A stretch of DNA of 64,000 nt from positions 62,001 to 126,000 of the forward strand of contig NZ_JAGFBF010000006.1 in NCBI RefSeq assembly GCF_017583045.1. The letters are read 5' to 3'. The stretch's first letter is position 1. The number at the start of each line of letters is the position of its first letter. Shown here in pieces: positions 28,322 through 37,631 of the stretch. The stretch is from Leucobacter tardus (lineage in GTDB: Bacteria; Actinomycetota; Actinomycetes; Actinomycetales; Microbacteriaceae). The notes under the pieces are model-generated. The model did not search any database. It was not told the DNA's origin and worked only from the letters and a program-made list of their open reading frames with translations. The translations under genes and the position numbers were made by a program.

Positions 28322-28732
28322 TCAGGCCAAAGGCGCGGTCCAGGGCGTCACGCGTTCGGGCTGATCCGCAATCTCGGGGGCAGCCTTAGAGCGTAGGTGG
28401 TATCGCTTCTCAGTTAAAGGCCGAGTCCAACTGATGCGCCATCCAACTTCAGCGACCTTTCGCTCGGGCGTGCGAAGCGTTAACGCGAGTACCTTATCTG
28501 CCTCAACGAACGGTCTCATAGTGGAGCCAGACACCACATCGGCCCCGAAGAACTCGATGTTGACGCGAGTGGCGTCTTCCCTCGACCGATTGATCACGTA
28601 CGTAACGGGCCCGTCGACAACAACCCAATGCTTTCTGTATGAGACTCGCCGCTCAGCCCTAATGCCCAGCACTAGGCCCGCTGCAGCGATAAGGGCGGTC
28701 CCACCCCACGTGACCCACTCCCACCAATCCAC
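28322..28732 (-). CDS. Hypothetical single-pass membrane protein
   Basis: 136 residues from a GTG start. One N-terminal membrane helix (WGGTALIAAAGLVLGI at about 9-24) followed by a beta-rich cytosolic domain (about 35-115: HWVVVDGPVTYVINRSREDATRVNIEFFG). The body resembles small phage-encoded membrane proteins, but no family can be named. Weak ribosome binding site. Confidence 0.5.
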   Translation of the reverse strand: MDWWEWVTWGGTALIAAAGLVLGIRAERRVSYRKHWVVVDGPVTYVINRSREDATRVNIEFFGADVVSGSTMRPFVEADKVLALTLRTPERKVAEVGWRISWTRPLTEKRYHLRSKAAPEIADQPERVTPWTAPLA

Positions 28733-28833
28733 ATCACGACACTACCCGGCATCGGGTTGATGACCCTCGAAATCTCAAAATTGCGTCGTGCTGGTTCTAA
28801 CTTCGGCTGTCTCGAATCCGGCTGCGCATCAAA

Positions 28834-29176
28834 CTACCGTCTTCGTTCCAGCTTCACAGAGGGCGTATAGTGCTCGCACTTGGCCCCATTCAGCCATGCT
28901 TCTGCGCATGCTCTCTCAATGAGCCACGTACCCCCTGGTGCCATGTTGGTGGCCGTGAAGTGACCCATCATTCAGTGCGAGCCGCACGGTCACCGCGTGA
29001 CGCTTGTAGGCGCGTGCGACTTCCGCGGTGGTGAGGAACTGGGTCTGAGGTTCTGGGGCTCGTCCGGGGGTTACGCCGAGCTCGCGAAGAGCGCGCTCAA
29101 CCTCCGACCTAATCTCCCGCTTCATCTCGTCATTGAGGAACATGAAACGAGTCTGAGCCCCTCGCGCAGCCGCCAC
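28834..29176 (-). pseudogene. HTH excisionase-like gene, frameshifted
   Basis: The frame from 29176 reads an HTH domain (QFLTTAEVARAYKRHAVTVRLALNDGSLHGHQHGTRG) and then stops early at 28916. Removing one G from a five-G run at about 28931 restores a second frame that continues GTWLIERACAEAWLNGAK and so on to a stop at 28834, matching the normal C-terminus of this family. So the gene is broken by a single extra G, or the run was miscounted in sequencing. An excisionase or DNA-binding regulator of the element. Confidence 0.6.
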
Positions 29177-29259
29177 AAGAGGCCAGCCGGAATCGAAACA
29201 CGATTCAGATCAGGCGCAGGCCCCGGATCTCCGACATGTGAGGCAGTCGAGCCGAGAAC

Positions 29260-29700
29260 TCATGTGTGTCGCGCGACACACTTCGGTCGAAACTGTCGGT
29301 AGCTATAGGCGATGAGCGCAAGCGCGATCACGCCCGAAGCCATCAACGTGATGCTGGTGTTCCAGCCGCCAGGAAGCCACCACGCATCATCCAGGGGCCA
29401 CCACTCCGGCATTGGTGGCCGCAGACCCCAGAGCAGTCCGAAAACAAAAAGTATCGATGCTCCGCAGATACTCGAGATGATTCGTGGCCAAGTCTCGACG
29501 CCTTTCCGTGCGAGAAGAATCGCCCGTTTCTTCACCGGCACCAGGAGTCGCCTCGCCCAGGTGTATCGCCACGACAGCACGATCAGTCCAGCGGCAAGAG
29601 TAATGAGGCCCGGCCCGGGCAGGACTAGAGCCAGCAACCCTAGGACGACAAGCAGCCAACCGAGAACCTCTATGCCCACCCGACGCAACCATCGAGGCAT
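29260..29700 (-). CDS. PGPGW-family transmembrane protein
   Basis: 146 residues from ATG 29700 (GAGGGG seven bases upstream; an in-frame ATG at 29718 has no such site). Four membrane helices (about 12-28, 30-44, 79-95 and 122-140), including the signature LVLPGPGLITLAAGL of Transmemb_PGPGW proteins. Function unknown. Such proteins are normally chromosomal; here it is inside the element. Confidence 0.72.
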   Translation of the reverse strand: MPRWLRRVGIEVLGWLLVVLGLLALVLPGPGLITLAAGLIVLSWRYTWARRLLVPVKKRAILLARKGVETWPRIISSICGASILFVFGLLWGLRPPMPEWWPLDDAWWLPGGWNTSITLMASGVIALALIAYSYRQFRPKCVARHT

Positions 29701-29718
29701 TGTTTTCCCCTCGCTCAT

Positions 29719-30072
29719 GTGGAAAGTGTTTCACTCTTCGAAAGTCATACCAGCGGGTTGACTGATTTCGCAGGGCCGATTCGGACGATTCAGGGACCAA
29801 CCTCCTCCTGCTGCCTGACAGTTCCAACAACGCCGCCGGCGCGTAATGGCCATCTACGACACCCTCGAGGACGCGAGCTTCTGAGCAAGATGGGACATGA
29901 GCGGCGTGTAGACGGGCCGTGGAAACGACGCCACTGGCGCGTACAAGGCACACCGCCGCGACCTAGAAGTACAGTCGAAGCAGCGGTGTTGAGGGCCGAC
30001 CCAGCGCGGCTACATAGCAGGCTGTGAGATCCGCGATACCCCCAGGCCGTTCGGGACGCTTATGGTTGAGAC
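29719..30072. other. Gene-poor stretch inside the element
   Basis: No convincing coding frame on either strand in 354 bases. Several short frames overlap but none has a ribosome binding site plus protein-like composition. It may be remains of deleted genes. Confidence 0.5.
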
Positions 30073-30276
30073 ATGATTGATGCAGTCGAACCCGTCGAGG
30101 ACGAAGCCAACGAGAATCATCAAGCGCGCGAGCGCTCGGCTCGTTGGGACCAAGAAGTCCACCATTCAGGTCACGCTTATGAGCCTACCGAAGCCACACA
30201 AATTCGCAGGGACGCTGAAATTAGCCGGGACGAACAGGAAGCCGAGCGCTCCCGCCGAGAGTCCGGGGACGCATAG
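30073..30276 (+). CDS. Possible small hydrophilic protein
   Basis: 67 codons, very charged (ERSARWDQEVHHSGHAYEPTEATQIRRDAEISRDEQEAE is the middle region in part). A frame shifted by one base (30077-30376, 99 codons) overlaps it, so the reading is doubtful. No family or ribosome binding site. Confidence 0.25.
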   Translation: MIDAVEPVEDEANENHQARERSARWDQEVHHSGHAYEPTEATQIRRDAEISRDEQEAERSRRESGDA

Positions 30277-30300
30277 CAACGGTGTAAATCGCTCCGATGG

Positions 30301-30627
30301 TCATTCGAGGTCGTGCTCGCGAACAAATTTCGCCGCGGACGCCTCGGTCATGATCTCCATACCGCTGTCGCGATAGGCGGACCATTCCAGCGCGTCGACC
30401 CAGTTTGGGTTGATTTCCTCTTCTCGATCGTGCGAGAAGTAGAACTCCATCGCAGCATTCGGTGTCACCCAAAGCGTGGTGAGATGTCGTGCGAAACCCA
30501 TGTTCGCCACCCATGACATTGAGAACGACTCACGTCGCAGGAGCTTTCCAGTGATTGCTTCTCGAAGGTGTGCGAGGAGCCGGTCGCTGAAGTCGTACTC
30601 CTGCCGGTTGAAGATGAGTACGCCCAT
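30301..30627 (-). CDS. DUF7882-like protein (often annotated 'ATP-dependent DNA ligase')
   Basis: 108 residues. It begins MGVLIFNRQEYDFSDRLLAHLREAI and carries LLRRESFSMSW and LWVTPNAAMEFYF. These match small Microbacteriaceae proteins called DUF7882 or, misleadingly, ATP-dependent DNA ligase: a short beta-rich core with a hydrophilic C-terminal helix. A role in DNA ligation is not supported by any ligase motif. Frame intact. The neighbour at 30676-31019 is a second, broken copy of the same family. Confidence 0.65.
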   Translation of the reverse strand: MGVLIFNRQEYDFSDRLLAHLREAITGKLLRRESFSMSWVANMGFARHLTTLWVTPNAAMEFYFSHDREEEINPNWVDALEWSAYRDSGMEIMTEASAAKFVREHDLE

Positions 30628-30675
30628 GTGCTCACCATGACAGGCGCGATGCCAAACGTCTACCCCCTCAGGTTG

Positions 30676-31019
30676 CTACCGGGATGCGCCGTGAGAGTTC
30701 CCGATCCGGGATTTCATCCACTCCTCGGCGGCACTTTCAGAGATCACTCGCATGCCGAAGGAACTATTCGAGGTTTCCTCAAGCACACGTACCCAAGTCG
30801 GATTAAGTTCAGGCTGCCGGCCTCCCGAAACCGGAAAGTCAGAGGAGCGTAAGGCGTGACCCAAATCGCGATGCGCCCGTCCCCCTCCTTGAGCTTCTTG
30901 GTCCAGCACAAGTAGAACGACTCGTGCCGCCGAAGCTTTACACCCACAGCCGCCCTGATATGAGCGAGAAGACGATCGTCAAATTCGTGTTGCCCACCGT
31001 GGTAGAGCATATGACCCAT
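30676..31019 (-). pseudogene. Second DUF7882-like gene, frameshifted
   Basis: From ATG 31019 the frame reads the family N-terminus (EFDDRLLAHIRAAVGVKLRRHESFYLCWTKKL and IWVTPYAPLTFRF), then loses homology. One frame over, ELNPTWVRVLEETSNSSFGMRV matches the C-terminal part of the intact neighbour (INPNWVDALEWSAYRDSGMEI). The shift is one base near 30825. The two genes are clearly paralogues, tandem and in the same orientation. It is either a dead duplicate or expressed by -1 frameshifting. Confidence 0.65.
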
Positions 31020-31096
31020 GGTCGTAGAGTACACAGCTTCAAGAGTTCCGCACCTGTTCCTGTGAGTGGCGCATGTTCGCGGCGTACAGTGCGAAG

Positions 31097-31612
31097 ATGA
31101 GTAACGCGACAGCACCGAGCCCCGAAGATCAACGACTCCATCTCACATCGATCTTGATCTCATCACTTCCGCCCACACTGTTCACCGCAGATGCGCCCGA
31201 CCGCTACACCGTCGAGGCGGTTTTCAACCGCCCGGTCGAGCGCGAGGAGGTAATCGAGATCGAAAGCACTCGTACCCGAGACGTCCTCACCGAGACAGGT
31301 CATTCCACGGTCGAATTGAAGGTCTCGGATCGACGACTGGAGATCGCAAACACGAGTCTCGAGGAGTTGCGTGACGGTTTAGCAACCGTGATCACCGACA
31401 TTCTCGACCACATTAGCGAGGAATCGCAGAACGCGAGAGATGAAGTCATCTCCCGTGCAGAGCGTGCAGCGTCGCAAGAACATGACAGAGTCGTTGCCGT
31501 GGAGCTCCTGGCGATGTCGGTGGACTTTGAGAGCACCGACGAAACGAAGCGTCGCTCTGAAGGACTCGTCCGGGTCTGGGAAGACGAGGGCGGAGATCCG
31601 GGAAGAAATTAG
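31097..31612 (+). CDS. Hypothetical protein
   Basis: 171 residues from ATG 31097. Soluble, acidic, mostly helical at the C-terminus (ELLAMSVDFESTDETKRRSEGLVRVWEDEGGD). No domain or motif recognised; no membrane segment. Sits between the DUF7882 pair and the next hypothetical, in the element. Length and composition are protein-like but the function is unknown. Confidence 0.5.
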   Translation: MSNATAPSPEDQRLHLTSILISSLPPTLFTADAPDRYTVEAVFNRPVEREEVIEIESTRTRDVLTETGHSTVELKVSDRRLEIANTSLEELRDGLATVITDILDHISEESQNARDEVISRAERAASQEHDRVVAVELLAMSVDFESTDETKRRSEGLVRVWEDEGGDPGRN

Positions 31613-31666
31613 AACCGGCATGATCGAGGCTGTGAAGCGCACATCTGACCCCTATAGCTTGTGCCC

Positions 31667-31843
31667 ATGACAACTGAAAACCGCGCCTTTCCACATGACG
31701 AGGCACATGAAGCGGGCAGGGACGTTACGCAGTCACAGAGTAAGCGTCCCTCGCCGGCCACTCTCGCTCGCAACCTCGCCGCCAAACGACAGGCTGAGAA
31801 ACCGGGCCCAGGGGGCGAGAGTGATGGGAGCGGACTCCAGTAG
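31667..31843 (+). CDS. Possible small hypothetical protein
   Basis: 58 residues, polar, rich in Glu, Ser, Lys and Pro. Its 3' end overlaps the start of the next gene (31824). Weakly supported; no family recognised. Confidence 0.3.
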   Translation: MTTENRAFPHDEAHEAGRDVTQSQSKRPSPATLARNLAAKRQAEKPGPGGESDGSGLQ

Positions 31844-32360
31844 AACGGATCACCTGTTGGCTTGGAGACCAGAGACCCAGTTAGCGGTCGATGACAACGA
31901 TGCTCGGGAGCACTTATGCACTACCGAGAGTTGGTACTGCGACACCTGTGACGAGGAAGTCTTGGCCACGACGGGACTCTTGATCTGGAAACTGAGCGGC
32001 GAGCAACGGCGGCAGAAGTCGGGCTTCAGTATTGTGCATCAGTACGGCTGCGATGACTATCGCGCTTCATCATCGATCCTCCTGGCTGATGCGCTTGGCT
32101 GGGACGGACAGAGTTTTCTCACCGCAATGTTGTCCAAAGGCCCTATGAACAATGGAGTGGCTGATAGTGGTGTCCTCAGCTTGGACGAGTTCGTCGAGAT
32201 TTTCCGAAGACTCCAACTCCCCGGGTACGAAGAAGCACGACGGTACTTTCGTGACCCTACGGTTCAAGAAGAGTTTCGTGGCGTGAGGGAGATGCATGGC
32301 TACGAACAAGATGTACTCGCGAGAATCGTCGAACTCGGAAGAAAGCGACGGGGCAAGTGA
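31824..32360 (+). CDS. Hypothetical protein with CxxC pair
   Basis: 178 residues from ATG 31824, chosen because GGGGGCGAGAG precedes it; a longer frame from 31695 is arginine-rich and unlikely. A possible zinc or redox pair is in WYCDTCDEEV at about 36-45, followed by HQYGCDD. The C-terminal half is helical (EEFRGVREMHGYEQDVLARIVEL). No family recognised. Lies 152 bases upstream of the desaturase. Confidence 0.5.
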   Translation: MGADSSRTDHLLAWRPETQLAVDDNDAREHLCTTESWYCDTCDEEVLATTGLLIWKLSGEQRRQKSGFSIVHQYGCDDYRASSSILLADALGWDGQSFLTAMLSKGPMNNGVADSGVLSLDEFVEIFRRLQLPGYEEARRYFRDPTVQEEFRGVREMHGYEQDVLARIVELGRKRRGK

Positions 32361-32512
32361 AGTGATGTGAAGTACTACTCACATCGGGTGGATCTCACGC
32401 AGCACAGCTGAACACAGGGTTACGACCGTAGAGTGAGGCATAGCATTCGGCATTTGCCGAAGCTTCACAATGGTCGTCCATAGCGCGGCTGCAATGGAAG
32501 CAGGTGCCGCTC

Positions 32513-33631
32513 ATGTCGGCAACCATGATCCAGGGACTCGACGGCCTCGGCCCAGTCCGCCCCACTCGAGCGAAGTCTTCGGACTTTCCACCTATTGCTC
32601 AGGCCTACAAACGCGTATCCGCCGAGGTTCGAGATGCCGGCCTACTGCGCCGTGCACCCGTGTTCTATTCCCTCGTTGGGATCGCCATCGCCGTCGCAGT
32701 TGGCGGCGCGATTACAGGTTTCATACTCCTCGGGCAAAGTTGGTTCCAGCTACTCATAGCCGGCGCACTTGGCCTCGTATTCACGCAGATCGCATTCCTT
32801 GCGCACGAGGCAGCGCACCGACAGATCCTTTCCCGCGGACCAGCAAACGATCGCCTTGCGCGCGTCCTCGCGGGCTCGATCGGGATGAGCTACGCGTGGT
32901 GGGACTCCAAACACAGTCGTCACCACTCAAACCCGAACCGCGTCGGCAAAGACCCCGACATTCAGGTCGACACCATCTCCTTCATCGAAGAAGACGCAGT
33001 ACAGGCCCGCGGGTTGCGGCGATCCATCACGAAGCGACAGGGCTGGTTCTTTTTCCCACTCCTCACAATGGAAGGGTTGAACCTTCACTTCCACAGCCTG
33101 CGACATCTGCTTGGCAGGGAACCGGTGAAGGGACGGTGGGTAGAACTCACGATCATCGTCACGAGGTTTGCACTCCTGCTGACGCCCCTCTTCTTGTTGC
33201 TCCCGCTGGGGATGGCGTTCGCGTTCCTTGGTGTACAGCTGGCGGTTTTCGGCGTCTACATGGGTGCCTCGTTCGCTCCCAACCACAAGGGCATGCCAGT
33301 GATCGCGCACGATGCGAAGCTCGACTTCTTCACGAAGCAAGTACGCACATCTCGCAACATCCGCGGCGGATGGTGGGCCACAACACTCATGGGAGGCCTC
33401 AACCACCAGGTGGAACACCACTTGTTCCCCAGCATGTCGCGCCCATTCTTGTCTCGAGCTCGCCGCATCGTGCGCGCCCACTGCAAGGACCTCGACGTGC
33501 CATACACAGAGACCTCGCTGGGGCACTCCTACTTGATCGTCGTTGACTACCTCAACCGTGTGGGCCTTGCCGCCCGCGACCCGTTCGATTGTCCGATCAG
33601 CGCACAATACGGTCGCTCTCGTGTTGGGTAA
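32513..33631 (+). CDS. Fatty acid desaturase
   Basis: 372 residues from ATG 32513. Integral-membrane di-iron desaturase. All three histidine boxes are present: HEAAH (~103), HSRHH (~139) and HQVEHH (~303). Four hydrophobic segments lie at about 46-68, 74-95, 210-230 and 233-250. Closest to the DesA3/acyl-lipid desaturases of actinobacteria, which put double bonds into acyl chains to adjust membrane fluidity. No ferredoxin or reductase is beside it. It is the one intact, clearly metabolic cargo gene of the element. Confidence 0.88.
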   Translation: MSATMIQGLDGLGPVRPTRAKSSDFPPIAQAYKRVSAEVRDAGLLRRAPVFYSLVGIAIAVAVGGAITGFILLGQSWFQLLIAGALGLVFTQIAFLAHEAAHRQILSRGPANDRLARVLAGSIGMSYAWWDSKHSRHHSNPNRVGKDPDIQVDTISFIEEDAVQARGLRRSITKRQGWFFFPLLTMEGLNLHFHSLRHLLGREPVKGRWVELTIIVTRFALLLTPLFLLLPLGMAFAFLGVQLAVFGVYMGASFAPNHKGMPVIAHDAKLDFFTKQVRTSRNIRGGWWATTLMGGLNHQVEHHLFPSMSRPFLSRARRIVRAHCKDLDVPYTETSLGHSYLIVVDYLNRVGLAARDPFDCPISAQYGRSRVG

Positions 33632-33740
33632 CCACCCGTCAAGTTCATGGAGCGCTCGGGTCAAGGGGATGGAAAAATCTGTCCCGGTCTAGACCGAGTG
33701 CGCCGGAACCGCTGGGACTCTGCACCGGTATCCCTTCGTC

Positions 33741-34322
33741 TTACTCCGCTCTCCGACTCGCAGCAGCCTGCTGCTTGATAAACGTGTCGACAGCGCGCGT
33801 TGCCTCGACCTGCATGCGGCCGACGAGAGCACCGTGAGTGTCCTTCACGATGACCTCCGCGGGAACCTGCACCATTGACCCACCGCCACCGCGCATATCC
33901 ATGCCGAGACGCGACCCTGTTTCGAGCCAGATCTGCCGATTCCTGTCGCGCGCAGAAGGCTTCCCCGAAATGAAGGCCTCCCAACCGGTTTCCGGCTCAG
34001 CGAACTTGTACAGCGACCCCGCCCTGCCGGAATAAATGCCCGTATCATTCGCGAACGCTGTCGTGTAGTTGTTCAAGCCACCATCAGCGAACTCAAACAC
34101 ACCACCCTCAGCGACACCAGGACGCCCACTACCAGACCCGGAACCATTCAAGTCAGGCATCTCAGCCCGCACCTTCACAGAAGCAACACGATCCCGAACA
34201 AGCTGATTCAGCGCAGCCTCCGCGCTTTCCACACCGCTGAGCGACACCTCGATACGCCCGTCCGGCAACTCACGCACCGTGTAACCCAGCTCCTCAAGAC
34301 GCCCCTTCACCTCAGGCGACAT
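33741..34322 (-). pseudogene. Phage tail tape-measure protein, C-terminal fragment
   Basis: 193 residues matching the C-terminal region of actinophage tape-measure proteins: MSPEVKGRLEELGYTV, then SLYKFAEPETGWEAFISGKP and RNRQIWLETGSRLG, and a disordered Gly/Ser stretch (GSGSGSGRPG). Real tape-measure proteins have 600-2000 residues, so most of the N-terminus is missing. No other tail gene is present. It ends where the integrase fragment begins on the opposite strand, so a deletion probably joined the two ends of the former prophage. Confidence 0.75.
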
Positions 34323-34335
34323 CGGCTCATCGAAG

Positions 34336-35010
34336 GCACACCGGTACCTGAACCATCAGCAGCTCTGGGATCTCGCGGGCGCTGCGGGCGATCGGAAGAC
34401 ACTGATTCTAATGCTCGGATACTGTGGCATCCGGTGGGGGGGAGCTCACCGCGCTGCGGGTTTCCGACATGGATGTTGAGCGTCGCCTCATCCGCATTGA
34501 GAGAAATGCTGTGCAGGTCGGGTCGCAGCTTGTCGAGGGCACTCCGAAGACGCACAAAGTGCGCACGGTTCCTGCACCTTCGGTCGTGTGGGACATGCTG
34601 GTTGAGCAGGCGAAGGAAAGGTCTGCGAGCGACATCCTGTTCGACAATGGGCGCGGCGCTTACCTCCTGCCGCCAACTGGTGGGAACAGGCCCGTACATG
34701 GTAGAAAAGCGCGCTTAAGGGTGCGGGACTCACCTACATGCCGATCCACGACCTCAGGCACACCGCCGCGAGCCTCGCTGTCCGGTCGGGGGCGCACGTG
34801 AAGATCGTGCAGAGAATGCTCGGGCACAAGTCCGCCGCAGTGACGCTAGACACCTACGCCGACCTCTTCGAAGACGATCTTGAGTCACTGCGAGACCGCT
34901 TGGATTCTGACATTGCCGGGGCAATTGTTGTCAACTCGGTTGCCACGGGCACTTCGGGCAAACAGGAAAAGCCCCTTCCCCCGCAGAATGATGCGGAAGA
35001 AGGGGCTTAA
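34336..35010 (+). pseudogene. Tyrosine recombinase (integrase), truncated and frameshifted
   Basis: Three frame segments read the catalytic part of a phage integrase. The first includes GIRWG (the catalytic Arg); a seven-G run at about 34436-34442 adds one base and shifts the frame into ELTALRVSDMDVERRLIRIE; near 34705 it shifts back to give GLTYMPIHDLRHTAASLA (HxxR), MLGHKSAAVTLDTYADLF with the catalytic Tyr, and the end at 35010. The N-terminal arm-binding and core-binding domains are missing. It reads toward the tRNA 3' end, the usual arrangement. All catalytic residues can still be seen, but the protein cannot be made. Confidence 0.8.
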
Positions 35011-35014
35011 ATCG

Positions 35015-35044
35015 GGTGGTGCCCTGGAGAGGAATCGAACCTCC
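35015..35044. repeat. Right attachment site (att), 30-bp direct repeat
   Basis: Exact match to 27742-27771. Overlaps the 3' end of the intact tRNA-Arg gene; the element restored the tRNA on integrating. Confidence 0.9.
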
Positions 35045-35092
35045 GACACCTTCTTTAGGAGAGAAGTGCTCTATCCACTGAGCTACCAGGGC
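35018..35092 (-). tRNA. tRNA-Arg (anticodon CCU)
   Basis: Read on the minus strand, a 73-base cloverleaf with encoded CCA. Acceptor stem GCCCTGG/CCAGGGC, D-arm AGCTCAGTGGATAGAGC, anticodon arm CTTCT-CTCCTAA-AGAAG (anticodon CCU), T-arm GGAGGTTCGATTCCTCT. Reads AGG codons. Serves as the integration site of the element. A single copy of this tRNA is seen here. Confidence 0.96.
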
Positions 35093-35154
35093 GGTCGGGT
35101 GCCGCCTCGGCCGCACCAGTGAACCACGTTAGCAGAAGGTTGTTGTCCACTCAC

Positions 35155-35196
35155 GACTGAGGCCCGCCTCCCCCGAGGGGGACGCGGGCCTCAGTC
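35155..35196 (-). terminator. Strong hairpin after the NlpC/P60 gene
   Basis: Two exact 13-base arms (35155-35167 and 35184-35196), with a further CCCCC/GGGGG stem inside, 19 bases past the NlpC/P60 stop. Could work in both directions. Confidence 0.75.
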
Positions 35197-35214
35197 GATT
35201 CCTGCGGGGAACGC

Positions 35215-35997
35215 TTAGAAGCGAACGACCGCGCCGGGACCGCCACCCATGGTGCCGCCCGAGATCGGGCCGATCGCGGTCGTGCCGCCGTTCCAGCCAC
35301 CGTGCACGGCCTGGCCGTTGCCGATGTAGACGGCGACGTGGGCGCCGGGCCAGACGAGGATGTCGCCGGGGGCCATCGAGCCGGTCGAGACCTGCTTGCC
35401 GCCGAGGGCGGTGTACTCGCCGACCTGCGTGCCGAGGTCGCCTGCGGGGATGCCCGCTGCGCGGAGCGACTTCTCGACCAGTGCGGTGCAATCCTGCATC
35501 ACGCCGAGCTGAGCCTTCGCAGCGTCGACGATCGCACCGGCGCCTTCGCCGGAGGGGATGTCTTCGCCGGCGACGTCGTCAGCGGGTGCCTCGTCGTCTG
35601 CTGCGGCCGATTCCTGCTGCGCGGCAAGGGCTTCAGCCTCTTCCGCAGCCTGCTCTTCAGCCTTTGCTGCTTCCTTCACAGCCTTCGCTTCGGCGGCCTC
35701 GTCAGCGTTCTCGGTCGTCGAGACGGTCGCGGGTGCGACATCCGCGGTCTCGATCGGAGCGGCGGGGGCCGTCAGCGACTGCGCGCCTTCGAGCGGAGCG
35801 CTGTATTCAGCTGCGCTGGCGGAGAGCCCGTCGGGGCCGTTCCCTGCGTCGTCGAACGTGGCGTACGCCGGGAACGCGAACGTTCCCATGAGACCGACAC
35901 TCAGTGCCGCGGCGCCTGCTACCTGGGCGAATCGCTTGGTCTTCGAGGGTGCCGAGGGAGCGGCGGTGGCCGCTACGAGATCGGAGCTCTGAGTCAC
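35215..35997 (-). CDS. Secreted NlpC/P60-like peptidoglycan endopeptidase
   Basis: 260 residues. Signal peptide KRFAQVAGAAALSVGLMGTFAFPAYA (about 21-46), then an Ala/Glu-rich linker with an EAAEAKAVKEAAKAEEQAAEEAEALAAQQ-like helix, then an NlpC/P60 domain (about 150-260) with catalytic Cys in MQDCTALVEKSLRAAG and His in GAHVAVYIG. Such enzymes cut cell-wall stem peptides at the surface. GTG 35997 is the only start. A promoter (36065-36093) lies upstream. It follows the tRNA element junction but is host DNA. Confidence 0.85.
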   Translation of the reverse strand: MTQSSDLVAATAAPSAPSKTKRFAQVAGAAALSVGLMGTFAFPAYATFDDAGNGPDGLSASAAEYSAPLEGAQSLTAPAAPIETADVAPATVSTTENADEAAEAKAVKEAAKAEEQAAEEAEALAAQQESAAADDEAPADDVAGEDIPSGEGAGAIVDAAKAQLGVMQDCTALVEKSLRAAGIPAGDLGTQVGEYTALGGKQVSTGSMAPGDILVWPGAHVAVYIGNGQAVHGGWNGGTTAIGPISGGTMGGGPGAVVRF

Positions 35998-36064
35998 TGG
36001 TGAATCTGCCTAACGTTGTGCGTACGTGGACGTATGAGGTTCCTTGCGAACCACGACTCGGACC

Positions 36065-36093
36065 AGCCTAACCGAAGATCACGAAATTGTCAC
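36065..36093 (-). promoter_or_regulatory. Promoter of the NlpC/P60 gene with possible MtrA-type repeat
   Basis: GTGACA (36088-36093) and TAGGCT (36065-36070) are 17 bases apart. The -35 region also contains GTGACAATTTCGTGATC, a pair of GTGA half-sites 11 bases apart, similar to MtrA boxes upstream of actinobacterial cell-wall hydrolase genes. The regulator assignment is inference. Confidence 0.4.
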
Positions 36094-36221
36094 ACTCTCG
36101 TGGGAACTTGTTCAGGAAGTCGCAAAATTGGCGGAATGACGCCATTCTGGACGCGCGGATCGGCACCCGTCATCGTTCGACATCGAGAGAATCCGCGTGC
36201 TGTACGGCGCCCGCAGCGGGA

Positions 36222-37631
<1,410 letters not shown>

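Larger units (their letters stand above)
27742..35044. mobile_element. Degraded integrative element in tRNA-Arg(CCU)
   Basis: A 7.3-kb segment bounded by exact 30-bp direct repeats. The base composition is visibly less GC-rich than both flanks. It contains a broken integrase next to the tRNA 3' end (normal for such elements), two excisionase-like HTH genes, a phage tape-measure remnant, two DUF7882-like genes, a PGPGW protein, and a fatty acid desaturase. At least three genes are frameshifted, while none is broken in the flanks. It is probably an immobile relic of a prophage or similar element. Excision would need an integrase from elsewhere. Confidence 0.85.

Noticed and set aside
30077-30376. 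Alternative 99-codon frame beside the small charged gene
   Set aside because: Overlaps the other weak candidate and the DUF7882 gene's end; no ribosome binding site, so it is not listed as a gene.
30301-31019. DNA ligase reading of the DUF7882-like genes
   Set aside because: No ligase KxDG motif or nucleotidyltransferase domain; proteins of about 110 residues are far too short.
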